Shown here: positions 28,759 through 38,310 of the stretch, piece by piece
Numbering within the stretch: position 1 is the first letter of the stretch
How the letters are laid out: every line of letters begins with the position of its first letter
Assembly: GCA_031119205.1 (NCBI GenBank)
Contig: JAVHYF010000025.1
Coordinates: 1-64,000, forward strand
Length of the DNA stretch: 64,000 nt
From: Moraxellaceae bacterium
Lineage (GTDB): Bacteria > Pseudomonadota > Gammaproteobacteria > Burkholderiales > Rhodocyclaceae
Direction of reading: 5' to 3'
Program-made: the position numbers and the translations under genes
The notes under the pieces: generated by a model
The model's input: the letters and a program-made list of their open reading frames with translations, nothing else
Told to the model about the DNA's origin: nothing
The model's database searches: none

Positions 28759-29527
28759 GGCGCCTCCTGTGTGCGGGATGCGTGAAGCATAGCAATGCCC
28801 TGTCGGGCCGGCATATCAGTAGGCGCTGACAGGAAACACGAAAGAAACCGGGGAATTTCGAGGGCGCGGCCGAGGTGGCCGGGAGAGTCGAAGTGCCGGG
28901 CCGCTCGGGCCCGGCACGTGCTGCGGATGCTGCTAGTGCGACCATCGGCTGAAACTCCCACCAGAGTGGGGCACAGCTCTTTGATGTTGGCCTTTGACGC
29001 TAGGGTCGGCCCTTATTTGTCTCCTACCTCCCCCGGTGTGGGCCTGGCGCCATCTCTGACGCGGAACGCCGTCCGTGGAGGCGCGCATTGTGACAGATTG
29101 CGTCACGCCGAAAAGGGTAAATGCAGGGTTTCCACTTAAAACTTTTTGATGGTGCACTGCACGTACAGGAAAACCCCTACTCGTTTTCTTCGGATTTTTT
29201 GTTTTTGGCGACAAGTACTTGCGAAGATCATGTTGCCCGAAACAGGCTTGTGCGCCGCCGCGACATCAATGCCATTTGCATTATCGGATGCGGATTTGGC
29301 ACCCGGACCGCCGTGACGGATATGGGCACCCTGCACCTCTGCTAAACCACGATCCGTCAGCGCTCCAGCTCATGGGCGATCACGGTGCCCGCCCGTTCCA
29401 GCGTGGTGCATACCCTCCATATGAATATCCGTATACCGCGACACCGCCTGCGCAAGCCCTTCATTTGCATGAAAAGCTTCGCGTGGCATGGGCGTTGCTA
29501 ATGCTTCCGGTGCCAACGGAGGCTTTA
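28759..29527. other. 769-base non-coding stretch upstream of nasA
   Basis: No convincing gene. It holds a strong hairpin (GTGCCGGGCC / GGCCCGGCAC, 28893-28917) without a T run, a second small hairpin (CCCAC-CAGA-GTGGG, 28957-28970) and an AT-richer zone at about 29100-29290. It also has an 11-base near-palindrome GTGCACTGCAC (29152-29162), GGTGCA half-sites at about 29151 and 29404, and the sigma-54 promoter at its end. The size and half-sites fit an activator-controlled regulatory region for nitrate assimilation. A 74-codon open frame at 29121-29345 has no recognisable content. Confidence 0.7.
29484..29500 (+). promoter_or_regulatory. Sigma-54 promoter of nasA
   Basis: TGGCAT, five bases, then TTGCTA: the -24/-12 consensus TGGCAC-N5-TTGC with one mismatch. 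The -12 element is about 12 bases before an expected start near 29510, leaving a leader of about 18 bases that contains CGGAGG (29517-29522) five bases before the nasA ATG. Sigma-54 with NtrC is the established control of nitrate assimilation in many proteobacteria; the activator here is inferred. Confidence 0.75.
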
Positions 29528-32245
29528 ATGGCTGAAACGCGTTCCACCTGTTGTTATTGCGGCGTCGGTTGCGGCGTCATCATCGAACACGATCACGGGC
29601 ACATCACCGGTGTGCGCGGCGATCCCGATCACCCTGCGAATTTCGGGCGCCTGTGCACCAAGGGCTCGACCCTGCATCTCACCGCGACGCCCGCCACGCA
29701 TGCGGTCCGCGCCCTGTACCCGGAGTTGCGCACCGACCGCGCAGCCAGTCGCGCGCGCACCGACTGGGATACCGCGCTGGATCATGTCGCGGACCGCTTC
29801 GCTGCCATCATCCGCGAACACGGCCCGGACGCCGTGGCGTTCTACCTGTCCGGCCAGTTCCTGACCGAGGACTACTACGTCTACAACAAGCTGGCCAAGG
29901 GCCTGCTGGGCACGAACAACCTCGATACCAATTCCCGCCTGTGCATGAGCAGCGCAGTCGCCGGCTACAAGCAGACGCTAGGCGCCGACGCGCCGCCAGC
30001 CTGCTACGACGACATCCCGGCCACGCACTGCCTGTTCATCTCCGGCAGCAACACCGCCTTCGCCCATCCCATCGTCTACCGCCGCATCGAGGATGCGCGC
30101 GCCGCCAACCCGGCAATGAAGATGATCGTGGTGGACCCGCGCCGCACCGACACCGCCGAACAGGCCGACCTGCATCTGCCACTGCTGCCCGGTACCGACA
30201 TTGCGCTGTACAACGCGATGCTGCACGTCATGCTGTGGGAAGGCTGGATCAATGACGACTACATCGCCGCCCATACCGAGGGCTTCGACGCCCTGCGCAA
30301 GCTGGTGCGCGAGTACACGCCGGACATGGCGGCCGGCATCTGCGGCCTGCGCAAACAGGACATCGAGACCGCGGCCGAATGGTTCGCCACCAGCCCCGCC
30401 ACCTTGTCCATGTACTGCCAGGGCCTCAACCAGAGCACCCACGGCACGCACAACAACGCCGCGCTGATCAACCTGCACCTCGCCACCCAGCAGCTCGGCC
30501 GCCCCGGTGCCGGCCCCTTCTCGCTGACCGGCCAGCCAAACGCCATGGGCGGCCGCGAAGTCGGCGGCCTGGCCAACCTGATTTCCGCCCACCGTGACAT
30601 GGCCAACCCGGCGCATCGCGCCGAAGTCGCCGCGCTGTGGGGCGTACCCAGCGTGCCGGACAAGCCCGGCTACTCGGCGGTGGAGCTGTTCCGCGCCATC
30701 AATGACGGCAAGGTGAAGGCCGTGTGGATCGCCTGTACCAACCCGGCGCAGTCCATGCCGGACCAGTCGATGATCCACGCTGCCCTGCAGAAGGCCGAAC
30801 TGGTGGTCGTGCAGGAAGCTTTCGGCCACACCGAGACCGCGCGCTACGCCGACGTGTTGCTGCCGGCCACCACCTGGGGTGAGAAGACCGGCACCGTCAC
30901 CAATTCCGAACGCCGCGTCACCCGCGTGCGCTCCGCCGTCCCCGCGCCCGGCGAGGCCCGCCACGACTGGCAGATCGGCGTGGATTTCGCGCGGCGGCTG
31001 GGCAAGCGGCTGGGCGATCTGTGCAATGGCGCACTGGCCGAGAAACTCTTTCCCTACACCCACGAGGAACAGGTGTGGATGGAGCACCGCGAAAGCACGC
31101 GCGGCCGCGACCTCGACATCACCGGCCTGTCCTACCGCATGCTGGAAGAACAAGGCCCGCAGCAATGGCCTTTCCCGGAAGGCGCCACGCAGGGCAAGGT
31201 GCGTCTGTATGAAGACGGCGTGTTTCCGACGAAATCCGGCAAGGCCCAGTTCGTCGCCACCGAACACCGCCCGACGGCCGAGGAAGTAAACGCCCGCTTC
31301 CCGATCCGCCTCACCACCGGCCGCCTGCGCGACCAGTGGCACGGCATGAGCCGCACCGGTCTCACCGCCCGACTGTATGCGCACGAAGGCGAGCCGCTGC
31401 TGCATCTGAATCCGTCCGATATCGAGCGCCGCGGCATGAAAGATGGCGAGCTCGCCCGTGTGAAGAGCCGCCGTGGCGACATCGTCATCAAGGTACTGGC
31501 GACCGAAACCGTGCGCCCCGGCCAGGCTTTCCTGCCGATGCACTGGGGTGCCAACGCCATGAGCGGCTTCGGCATCAACACGCTGACCGTGCCGGACTTC
31601 GACCCCTACTCCAAGCAACCGGAACTGAAGCACGCCGCCGTGCAGGTGGAGAAATACAAGGCCAGCCAGCACATGGTGGCGCTGGGCGTGCCGGGCGACA
31701 ACGCACTGGCCACCCTGGAAGCGCTGCGCCCGGCCCTGGCCAGCCTGCCGCAGGGCAGCCTGACGCTGGCCGGCCGCGACAAACCCATTGTAGTGCTGAG
31801 GGCCGAGGCAGACGAGCTTTCCAGTCAGTTGCTGGAGCAGGTCGATGCGGCCCTGGCTCTGGACGACGACACCCAGGTGCTGAGCTATCGGGACAGCCGC
31901 CGCGACATCGGCAAGCGTGCCCGCCTGGACGGCGACAAGCTGGCCGCCGTGCGCCTGACGGGTGAAACGAAGGCCGCTGGCTGGCTGCAGAACATGGTGG
32001 TCGGGGAAGGCAGCGCTACCGAGGCCCGCAAATGGCTGCTCGCGCCACTGGCCGAACCTCCGGGCGGTGCCCAGGCGCGCGGCAAGGTGGTATGCAACTG
32101 CTTCGATGTCTCGGAAACCGACATCCTCGCCGGCTTCAAGGGCGGCGAATCGCTGGAGCAAGTGCAGGGCCGGCTGAAGTGCGGCACGAACTGCGGCTCC
32201 TGCATTCCGGAGCTGAAACGGCTGGCGGCCAGTTGCAAGGGCTGA
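29528..32245 (+). CDS. nasA: Assimilatory nitrate reductase catalytic subunit
   Basis: Cytoplasmic molybdopterin enzyme reducing nitrate to nitrite for nitrogen supply. 905 residues from the ATG at 29528 (MAETRSTCCYCGVGCGV). The N-terminal [4Fe-4S] site uses C-x2-C-x3-C plus the Cys in RLCTKGSTLHL; the Mo-bis-MGD domains follow. The last 50 residues are a BFD-like [2Fe-2S] domain (VVCNCFDVSETDI ... CGTNCGSCIPELK), as in Klebsiella-type NasA. No nitrite reductase, transporter or sensor gene lies alongside. The frame stays open upstream to 29219, but that part lies in the regulatory region and is not used. Confidence 0.94.
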   Translation: MAETRSTCCYCGVGCGVIIEHDHGHITGVRGDPDHPANFGRLCTKGSTLHLTATPATHAVRALYPELRTDRAASRARTDWDTALDHVADRFAAIIREHGPDAVAFYLSGQFLTEDYYVYNKLAKGLLGTNNLDTNSRLCMSSAVAGYKQTLGADAPPACYDDIPATHCLFISGSNTAFAHPIVYRRIEDARAANPAMKMIVVDPRRTDTAEQADLHLPLLPGTDIALYNAMLHVMLWEGWINDDYIAAHTEGFDALRKLVREYTPDMAAGICGLRKQDIETAAEWFATSPATLSMYCQGLNQSTHGTHNNAALINLHLATQQLGRPGAGPFSLTGQPNAMGGREVGGLANLISAHRDMANPAHRAEVAALWGVPSVPDKPGYSAVELFRAINDGKVKAVWIACTNPAQSMPDQSMIHAALQKAELVVVQEAFGHTETARYADVLLPATTWGEKTGTVTNSERRVTRVRSAVPAPGEARHDWQIGVDFARRLGKRLGDLCNGALAEKLFPYTHEEQVWMEHRESTRGRDLDITGLSYRMLEEQGPQQWPFPEGATQGKVRLYEDGVFPTKSGKAQFVATEHRPTAEEVNARFPIRLTTGRLRDQWHGMSRTGLTARLYAHEGEPLLHLNPSDIERRGMKDGELARVKSRRGDIVIKVLATETVRPGQAFLPMHWGANAMSGFGINTLTVPDFDPYSKQPELKHAAVQVEKYKASQHMVALGVPGDNALATLEALRPALASLPQGSLTLAGRDKPIVVLRAEADELSSQLLEQVDAALALDDDTQVLSYRDSRRDIGKRARLDGDKLAAVRLTGETKAAGWLQNMVVGEGSATEARKWLLAPLAEPPGGAQARGKVVCNCFDVSETDILAGFKGGESLEQVQGRLKCGTNCGSCIPELKRLAASCKG

Positions 32246-32444
32246 TTGCAGGCCCCGTTTGCAGGCCCGTTGCCGCTTGTCTGGCAACCAGACACGTTCG
32301 TATCAATTTTCACATTTTTAGCAAAAAGGCAAGTAGTCGGGCGACGCTTGTGTGGCAACATAATCCGGTAGTCTCGGGGTAAGCCCCGGAATAAGGGGTC
32401 GCCAGACAGCATCAAGGCGCCCTCCAGACCATGGAGATCCACAC

Positions 32445-33431
32445 ATGCGACGCCTGCTAACCGCTGCCTTGCTGCTCTGCCTCGGCATTCATGCCGCCAG
32501 TGCAGCCACCCCGCTCAAGGGCTGGGTGCTCGAAAACAACGAGTACCCCAACCATCAGGGCCTGGCCCATTTCTTCCAGGTTCTGCAGCAGAAGACCAAC
32601 AACAAGTACAGCGGCCAGGTGCTGTGGCGCCAGGATCTGGGCAACCAGAAGGAAGTCCTGCCCAAGTTCAAGAAGGGCGAGGTCGATCTGGCCATCATCA
32701 GCAACGCCGGCCTGGCCGAAGCGGTGCCGGAAATGGAAGTGATGTCCCTGCCCTTCCTGTTCCGCGACCAGAACCACATGATGCAAGTGCTCGACGGCGA
32801 CATCGGCGACAGCCTGCGCAAGTCGCTGGAAGCCAAGGGCTTCACCGTGCTGGCCTGGTACAACGGCGGTTCGCGCTCCTTCTACTCGCGTGGCAAGGCA
32901 CCGCAGTACGCCTCGGAGTTCGAAGGCAAGCGCATCCGCGTCGCCAACCGTGAATCCATGATCAACATGGTCAAGGGCCTGGGCGCGGTTCCCAGCACGC
33001 TGGCCTATGACAAGGTGCAGGCCGCGCTGGACGCCAACGAACTGGACATGGCGGAGAACGACATCGTGTCGTACCTGATCTCCAACCATTACAAGGAAGC
33101 GCCGAACTACATCTTCAGCCACCACAACGTGCTGCCTGAAGCCATCGTCGTATCCGCCCAACGCTGGAAGTCGCTGGACGCCGCCGACCGCGAAGCGTTC
33201 CAGGCTGCCGCCAAGGAATCCGCTACCCACATGCGCCGTCTGCGTGCCGAGAAGGAAGCGGCCGCCAAGGCTGCACTGGAAAAGCAGGGCGTCAAGTTCT
33301 TCGAACTGAAGAACCCGCTGAACTTCGTGTCCCGCATGAAGACCACCTACGCACCGGTCGTGGCGAACGAAGCCTCCACCGCGCTGATGTTCCGCATCGT
33401 GACGCAGTCGCCGACGAAGGCCGCGCCGTAA
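32445..33431 (+). CDS. TRAP transporter substrate-binding protein, DctP family, orphan
   Basis: 328 residues with a cleavable signal peptide (MRRLLTAALLLCLGIHAASA). The DctP fold is clear: WRQDLGNQKEVLPKFKKGEVDLAIISNAG, EFEGKRIRVANRESMINMVKGLGAVPSTLAYDKVQAAL (ligand Arg region), and LPEAIVVSAQRWKSL. GGAG lies eight bases before the ATG. It should bind an organic acid in the periplasm, but no DctQ or DctM membrane gene is adjacent, so it either serves a distant transporter or acts as a receptor. Ligand unknown. Confidence 0.9.
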   Translation: MRRLLTAALLLCLGIHAASAATPLKGWVLENNEYPNHQGLAHFFQVLQQKTNNKYSGQVLWRQDLGNQKEVLPKFKKGEVDLAIISNAGLAEAVPEMEVMSLPFLFRDQNHMMQVLDGDIGDSLRKSLEAKGFTVLAWYNGGSRSFYSRGKAPQYASEFEGKRIRVANRESMINMVKGLGAVPSTLAYDKVQAALDANELDMAENDIVSYLISNHYKEAPNYIFSHHNVLPEAIVVSAQRWKSLDAADREAFQAAAKESATHMRRLRAEKEAAAKAALEKQGVKFFELKNPLNFVSRMKTTYAPVVANEASTALMFRIVTQSPTKAAP

Positions 33432-33461
33432 CGGCAGGACGCCTGCTGGTCAGGTCTCAGT

Positions 33462-33485
33462 AAACGGCGCCTCAGGGCGCCGTTT
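33462..33485. terminator. Bidirectional terminator after dctP-like gene
   Basis: Perfect stem AAACGGCGCC / GGCGCCGTTT with a TCAG loop. It contains the stop codon of the convergent ABC transporter gene (33472-33474), so the hairpin is shared between the 3' ends of both genes. Confidence 0.85.
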
Positions 33486-35310
33486 CTGTTTGTGCTTGTA
33501 CCTGTGTCTCCGACTCGGCCTCCGCCTCTTCACGCTGCTGCATCGCCCACAGGCGTGCGTAAGCACCGTCGGCCTGCAACAAAGCCTCGTGCGTACCGCG
33601 CTCGATTACGCGGCCAGCATCCATGACGAGGATTTCATCGGCGTTCATCACCGTCGACAGGCGGTGCGCGATCACCAGCGCCGTACGCCCGCGCGCCGCA
33701 GCTTCCAGCTGAGCCTGGATCGCCTTCTCCGTATGCGAATCCAGCGCCGATGTCGCCTCGTCGAAGATCAGGATCGGTGGGTTCTTCAGCAGCGCGCGCG
33801 CAATCGCCACGCGCTGTTTCTCGCCACCCGACAGCTTGAGGCCGCGCTCGCCCACCTTGGTGTCATAGCCGTCCGGCAGGCGCGCGATGAATTCATGCAG
33901 TTGCGCCGCACGCGCGGCCGCCTCCACCTCTTCGCGACTCGCCTCGGGGCGGCCGTAGAGAATGTTGTAGTAGATGCTGTCGTTGAACAGCACGGTGTCC
34001 TGCGGCACGATGCCGACCGCGTGGCGCAGGCTGTCCTGCGTCAGCGTGCGGATGTCATGCCCGTTGATGCGCACCACGCCACCGCTCACGTCGTAGAAGC
34101 GGTAGATCAGCCGCGCCAGCGTCGACTTGCCGGCGCCGGACTGGCCCACCACCGCCACCGTGCTGCCCGGCGGCACGCTGAAGCTCACCTCTTGCAGCAC
34201 CGCACGGCGCGGGTCGTAGGCGAAGTCCACCGCATCGAAACTCAGTGTCGCCGGCCCCGCGGGCAAGGCCTTCGCATCCGGCGAATCCTCCACCTCGCGC
34301 TCGGTGTGCAGCAGGCCGAACATGCGCTCGATATCGGTGAGTGACTGACGGATCTCGCGATACAGCACACCAAGGAAGTTCAGCGGGATGTACAGCTGGA
34401 TCATGAAGGCGTTGACCAGCACGATGTCGCCGATGCTCATGCTGCCGCGTGCGACACCATCGGCCGCCAACCACATCATGGCGGTGACGCCCAGCGCGAT
34501 GATCAGTGCCTGCCCGGTGTTCAGCGCGGACAGCGAATACTGGTTGCGGATCTGCGCGTCGATGTAGCGATGCAGTTGTTCGTCGTAGCGACGCGCCTCG
34601 AAGGCCTCGTTGTTGAAGTACTTGACCGTCTCGTAGTTGAGCAGACTGTCGATGGCGCGCGAGTTGGCCGCCGAGTCCAGTTCGTTGGCATGCCGGCGCA
34701 ATGCCGTGCGCCAGTTGGTGACCACCACCGTGAACACGATGTACAGCGTCAGCGTCACCGCCGTGATCAACGCGAAGCGGACGTCGTAGTTCTTCAACAG
34801 GATGCCGATGACCAGGGCGATCTCCACCAGCGTCGGCAGGATGCTGTACAGCGTGTAGCTGATCAGCGTGCCGATGCTGCGCGTGCCGCGCTCGATGTCG
34901 CGCGTCAGCCCCCCGGTCTGCCGCTCCAGGTGGAAGCGCAGCGACAGTGCGTGCAGGTGGCGGAACACCTCCAGCGAGATGTTGCGCACCGCCTGCTGCG
35001 TGACCCGCGCGAAGAGGATTTCGCGCAGCTCGGTGAACGCTGAGGTGGAGAAACGCAGCACGCCGTAAACGAGCAGGAGCGCTGCCGGCACCACGATGAG
35101 CGCCTGCTCACGCGTGATGCTCAGCGCATCGATGACATGCTTGAAGATGATGGGCACGCTGACGTTCGCCACCTTGGCGGCGATCAGGCATACCAGCGCC
35201 AGCGACACCCGGCCACGCCAGGCCCACAGATAGGGCAGCAGGGATTTAATGGTGGCCCAGGCGTGCAGCTCACCGGTGGCGGGTGCGGGCAATGGCGAAG
35301 CGCGGCGCAT
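33472..35310 (-). CDS. Atm1-type ABC exporter (fused permease-ATPase)
   Basis: 612 residues: six transmembrane helices (to about residue 330), then a nucleotide-binding domain with Walker A GQSGAGKSTLAR, signature LSGGEKQRVAIARALL and Walker B ILIFDEATSALD. The N-terminal LLPYLWAWRGRVSLALVCLIAAKVANVSVPIIFKHVIDAL matches the Atm1/HMT1 family, which exports glutathione-linked or heavy-metal compounds. The C-terminal tail is Glu/Gln-rich. It stands alone, convergent with the TRAP-binding gene. Exact cargo unknown. Confidence 0.92.
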   Translation of the reverse strand: MRRASPLPAPATGELHAWATIKSLLPYLWAWRGRVSLALVCLIAAKVANVSVPIIFKHVIDALSITREQALIVVPAALLLVYGVLRFSTSAFTELREILFARVTQQAVRNISLEVFRHLHALSLRFHLERQTGGLTRDIERGTRSIGTLISYTLYSILPTLVEIALVIGILLKNYDVRFALITAVTLTLYIVFTVVVTNWRTALRRHANELDSAANSRAIDSLLNYETVKYFNNEAFEARRYDEQLHRYIDAQIRNQYSLSALNTGQALIIALGVTAMMWLAADGVARGSMSIGDIVLVNAFMIQLYIPLNFLGVLYREIRQSLTDIERMFGLLHTEREVEDSPDAKALPAGPATLSFDAVDFAYDPRRAVLQEVSFSVPPGSTVAVVGQSGAGKSTLARLIYRFYDVSGGVVRINGHDIRTLTQDSLRHAVGIVPQDTVLFNDSIYYNILYGRPEASREEVEAAARAAQLHEFIARLPDGYDTKVGERGLKLSGGEKQRVAIARALLKNPPILIFDEATSALDSHTEKAIQAQLEAAARGRTALVIAHRLSTVMNADEILVMDAGRVIERGTHEALLQADGAYARLWAMQQREEAEAESETQVQAQTETAP

Positions 35311-35400
35311 GTTCGGCGTTTTCTTCTCTACGCGTTGTTCTGCGGGTTGTTGTTCAGGCGTGTCCCACGATGCACATCAGGAACGGCGTAGCATCGTCGC

Positions 35401-35751
35401 ATGCGCACACCGATACGAACCGGCAACCTTCTCTCACCCCTGCCCTTACCCGGGCCCGAGGAGCACTTCGCGCCCCTGCTGACACGGCCCGGCCTGCGGC
35501 TGGAGCGGATTGTCTCGCACCTGCATGCCAGCCCACCCGACTTCTGGTACGAGCAGGCAGAGGACGAGTGGGTGCTGCTGGTCCAGGGCGAAGCGGAACT
35601 GGGTTTCGATGATGGCAGCCTGCTTGCGCTGCGCCCCGGCGATCATCTGCTGATTCCCGCCGGTTGCCGTCATCGCGTCGCACGTACCGGACGCGACACC
35701 GTGTGGCTGGCACTGCATGTCACACCGGACACAGCGACCTGCGACTCATAA
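35401..35751 (+). CDS. Small cupin-domain protein
   Basis: 116 residues, a single cupin. The first motif is IVSHLHASPPDFWYEQAEDEWVLLVQGEAEL, with metal-type His and Glu residues, and the second is LRPGDHLLIPAGCRHRVART. It resembles cupin proteins of the phosphoribosylaminoimidazole-carboxylase-neighbour type often annotated only as cupin. Its stop overlaps the convergent acetyltransferase by six bases. Ligand unknown. Confidence 0.86.
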   Translation: MRTPIRTGNLLSPLPLPGPEEHFAPLLTRPGLRLERIVSHLHASPPDFWYEQAEDEWVLLVQGEAELGFDDGSLLALRPGDHLLIPAGCRHRVARTGRDTVWLALHVTPDTATCDS

Positions 35752-36264
35752 CCGCGGCAGTCGCTTCTCCATGCGGAAGCGGCGGAAGCTCACACCGTCA
35801 CGCTCCACCTGTTCTTCAGCCTTCACCTCGAAACCCTGCTTCAGCAACATCGGCTGGGCGACGAGGCTGGCGTCCACCGTCATCACCGCAGCCCCCATCG
35901 CTCCCGCGAGGAAGTAGCAGTCTTCCAGCAGCGCGCTGGCCACGCCGCGGCGACCGGCCCGCGGCGCCACATACAGCAGGTGCAGGTGGCCCGGCAGGTT
36001 GACCTGCGCGAAGCCACAGATGCCTTCGGCATCTTCCGCGACACGCACCCAGCCATCGGCCAGGGTGGCGGCAAAGGCCGCTTCGTCCTCGGCGAACCGC
36101 GCCCAGGCTGCGGTCTGCGTCGCGTCATAGGCCACTGCGCCCATGACGGTCGCCGCCTCGCGGTAAATGGCGGCCAGCACCGGTGCATCGACGGGACGGT
36201 AGTCGCGCACGGCGACACCGTCCGGCATCGCTGGTCCCGCGTCGTCTTCGAACTCAGAGGACAT
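35746..36264 (-). CDS. GNAT family N-acetyltransferase, coupled to hslU
   Basis: 172 residues from the ATG at 36262-36264 ([30 protein letters not shown]). The acetyl-CoA loop is [26 protein letters not shown], followed by [32 protein letters not shown], close to YafP-type acetyltransferases. The start lies 11 bases inside the end of hslU, so translation is probably coupled; a later ATG ([10 protein letters not shown]) outside the overlap is possible. Substrate unknown. Confidence 0.87.
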   Translation of the reverse strand: MSSEFEDDAGPAMPDGVAVRDYRPVDAPVLAAIYREAATVMGAVAYDATQTAAWARFAEDEAAFAATLADGWVRVAEDAEGICGFAQVNLPGHLHLLYVAPRAGRRGVASALLEDCYFLAGAMGAAVMTVDASLVAQPMLLKQGFEVKAEEQVERDGVSFRRFRMEKRLPRL

Positions 36265-37585
36265 AGCGCGCCAGGTCTTCCTTCTCGGCCAACACGCCGA
36301 GTCGTCCATCCACGTAAGCGGCGTCGATCTGCACAGTGTCCAGTCCCGGCTGGCCGGCATCGAAGGCCACGGTCTCCAGCAACTTCTCCATGACGGTGTA
36401 GAGGCGGCGCGCACCGATGTTCTCGGTCTTCTCGTTCACCTGGAAGGCGATCTCCGCGAGGCGACGCACACCTTCCGGGCGGAAGTCGAGCTTCACGCCA
36501 TCGGTGCCGATCAGCGCCTCGTACTGGCGCGTCAGGCAGGCGTCGGTGCTGGTGAGGATGCGCTCGAAGTCATCTACAGACAGCGAGTCCAGTTCGACGC
36601 GGATCGGGAAGCGGCCCTGCAGTTCGGGAATGAGGTCGGACGGTCGCGCCAGATGGAAAGCGCCACTGGCGATGAACAGGATGTGATCGGTGCGCACCAT
36701 GCCGTACTTGGTGCTGACCGTCGTACCTTCCACCAGCGGCAGCAGGTCGCGCTGCACGCCCTGGCGCGACACGTCGGCGCCCTGGGTGTCGGAGCGGGTC
36801 GTCACCTTGTCGATCTCGTCGATGAAGACGATGCCGTTCTGCTCCACCGCGGCGATCGCCTCGGTCTTCAGCTCTTCGTCGTTCACCATTCGTGCCGCCT
36901 CTTCGTCGGCCAGCAGCTTCAGCGCCTCGGCGATCTTCAGCTTGCGCGACTTCTTGCGACCCTGACCGAGGTTCTGGAACATGCCCTGCAGCTGCTGTCC
37001 GAGGTCTTCCATGCCGGGCGGGGTCATGATCTCGGCATTCATCGTCGGCAAGGCGAGTTCGATCTCGATTTCCTTGTCGTCGAGTTCGCCCTCGCGCAGC
37101 TTCTTGCGGAATTTCTGGCGGGTGGTGGAGTCTTCTGCACTCGGCTCCGCCGAGGCAAAACCAACCGGACGTGCCGGCGGCAACAGCACGTCGAGGATGC
37201 GGTCCTCGGCAGCATCCAGTGCGCGGTCGCGCACGCGGCGCGTGGCTTGCGCGCGGGCATCCTTCACCGCCACGTCAGCCAGGTCGCGGATGATGGTGTC
37301 GACATCGCGACCGACGTAACCCACCTCGGTGAACTTGGTCGCCTCCACCTTGATGAAGGGCGCGTTCGCCAGCTTGGCCAGGCGGCGCGCGATCTCGGTC
37401 TTGCCCACGCCGGTCGGGCCGATCATCAGGATGTTCTTCGGTGTGATCTCGGTGCGCAGCGGCTCGGCCACCTGCGCACGCCGCCAGCGGTTGCGCAGCG
37501 CGATGGCCACCGCGCGCTTGGCCTGATGCTGGCCGACGATGTGCTTGTCGAGTTCGGAGACGATCTCCGCGGGCGTCATGTTCAT
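36254..37585 (-). CDS. hslU: ATP-dependent protease ATPase subunit HslU
   Basis: AAA+ unfoldase of the HslUV (ClpYQ) protease. 443 residues, as in E. coli. Walker A GPTGVGKT is at residues 56-63, Walker B in [12 protein letters not shown], with the I-domain between. The pore-loop region [16 protein letters not shown] is intact. It sits 45 bases after hslV on the same strand and overlaps the downstream acetyltransferase. Confidence 0.98.
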   Translation of the reverse strand: MNMTPAEIVSELDKHIVGQHQAKRAVAIALRNRWRRAQVAEPLRTEITPKNILMIGPTGVGKTEIARRLAKLANAPFIKVEATKFTEVGYVGRDVDTIIRDLADVAVKDARAQATRRVRDRALDAAEDRILDVLLPPARPVGFASAEPSAEDSTTRQKFRKKLREGELDDKEIEIELALPTMNAEIMTPPGMEDLGQQLQGMFQNLGQGRKKSRKLKIAEALKLLADEEAARMVNDEELKTEAIAAVEQNGIVFIDEIDKVTTRSDTQGADVSRQGVQRDLLPLVEGTTVSTKYGMVRTDHILFIASGAFHLARPSDLIPELQGRFPIRVELDSLSVDDFERILTSTDACLTRQYEALIGTDGVKLDFRPEGVRRLAEIAFQVNEKTENIGARRLYTVMEKLLETVAFDAGQPGLDTVQIDAAYVDGRLGVLAEKEDLARYVL

Positions 37586-37630
37586 GGTGATTCCGGAATG
37601 CGTTGGACGAAGCGTTGTGATGCCGGGGCT

Positions 37631-38167
37631 TCAGTCCAGGGTTTCGATGGTGTGGCTCTGGTTGGTGTAGATGCACAGGTCACCCGCAATGGTGAGTGCC
37701 TTCTTGATCACCTCGGCCGGGGCCAGCTCGGTGTTCTCGATCAGCGCTTTCGCGGCCGCCTGCGCATAGGCGCCGCCGCTGCCGATGGCCACGATGCCCT
37801 GCTCGGGCTCCAGCACATCGCCGTTGCCGGTGATGATCAGCGAGTGGTCGCGGTCCGCCACCGCCAGCATCGCCTCCAGGCGACGCAGCATGCGGTCGGT
37901 GCGCCAGTCCTTGGCGAGTTCGACGGCGCTGCGCAGCAGGTGGCCCTGGTGCTTTTCCAGCTTGGCCTCGAAACGTTCAAAGAGGGTGAAGGCGTCTGCC
38001 GTGCCGCCTGCGAAGCCGGCGAGGATGCGTTCCTGATACAGGCGACGCACCTTGCGCGCACTGGCCTTGACGACGATGTTGCCCAGCGTGACCTGGCCGT
38101 CACCGCCCAGGGCGACGATATTGCCGCGGCGGACGGAGAGGATGGTGGTGCCGTGGTACTGCTCCAT
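37631..38167 (-). CDS. hslV: ATP-dependent protease peptidase subunit HslV
   Basis: Threonine protease that forms the dodecameric core of HslUV. 178 residues. The catalytic Thr is residue 7 in [16 protein letters not shown], so a six-residue leader must be removed; this leader is common in betaproteobacterial Hsl[20 protein letters not shown] and [20 protein letters not shown] are family marks. It precedes hslU. The STAS gene lies upstream on the same strand, about 143 bases away. Confidence 0.97.
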   Translation of the reverse strand: MEQYHGTTILSVRRGNIVALGGDGQVTLGNIVVKASARKVRRLYQERILAGFAGGTADAFTLFERFEAKLEKHQGHLLRSAVELAKDWRTDRMLRRLEAMLAVADRDHSLIITGNGDVLEPEQGIVAIGSGGAYAQAAAKALIENTELAPAEVIKKALTIAGDLCIYTNQSHTIETLD

Positions 38168-38310
38168 GAGGGGCTCTCCGGAAAGGGAATACTGTGGCCG
38201 ACCCTTGAAGGCCGGCGCGAGTTCAGAGAGATGGAGGCAGGCTTGCCGATTTCAAGTCGCGGCAACGACCTTCGGGAGCGCTCAGGCTCACCCGGTGCAT
38301 GCGGGCAGGC

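Noticed and set aside
29293-29310. Second sigma-54-like site, TGGCAC-CCGGA-CCGC
   Set aside because: The -24 half is perfect but the -12 half lacks TTGC; the site at 29484 is far better.
29121-29345. 74-codon open frame in the nasA upstream region
   Set aside because: Atypical composition for this genome, no homology I recognise, no clear ribosome site, and located in regulatory DNA.
29978-32287. 769-codon open frame opposite nasA
   Set aside because: Antisense shadow of nasA, without any recognisable domain.
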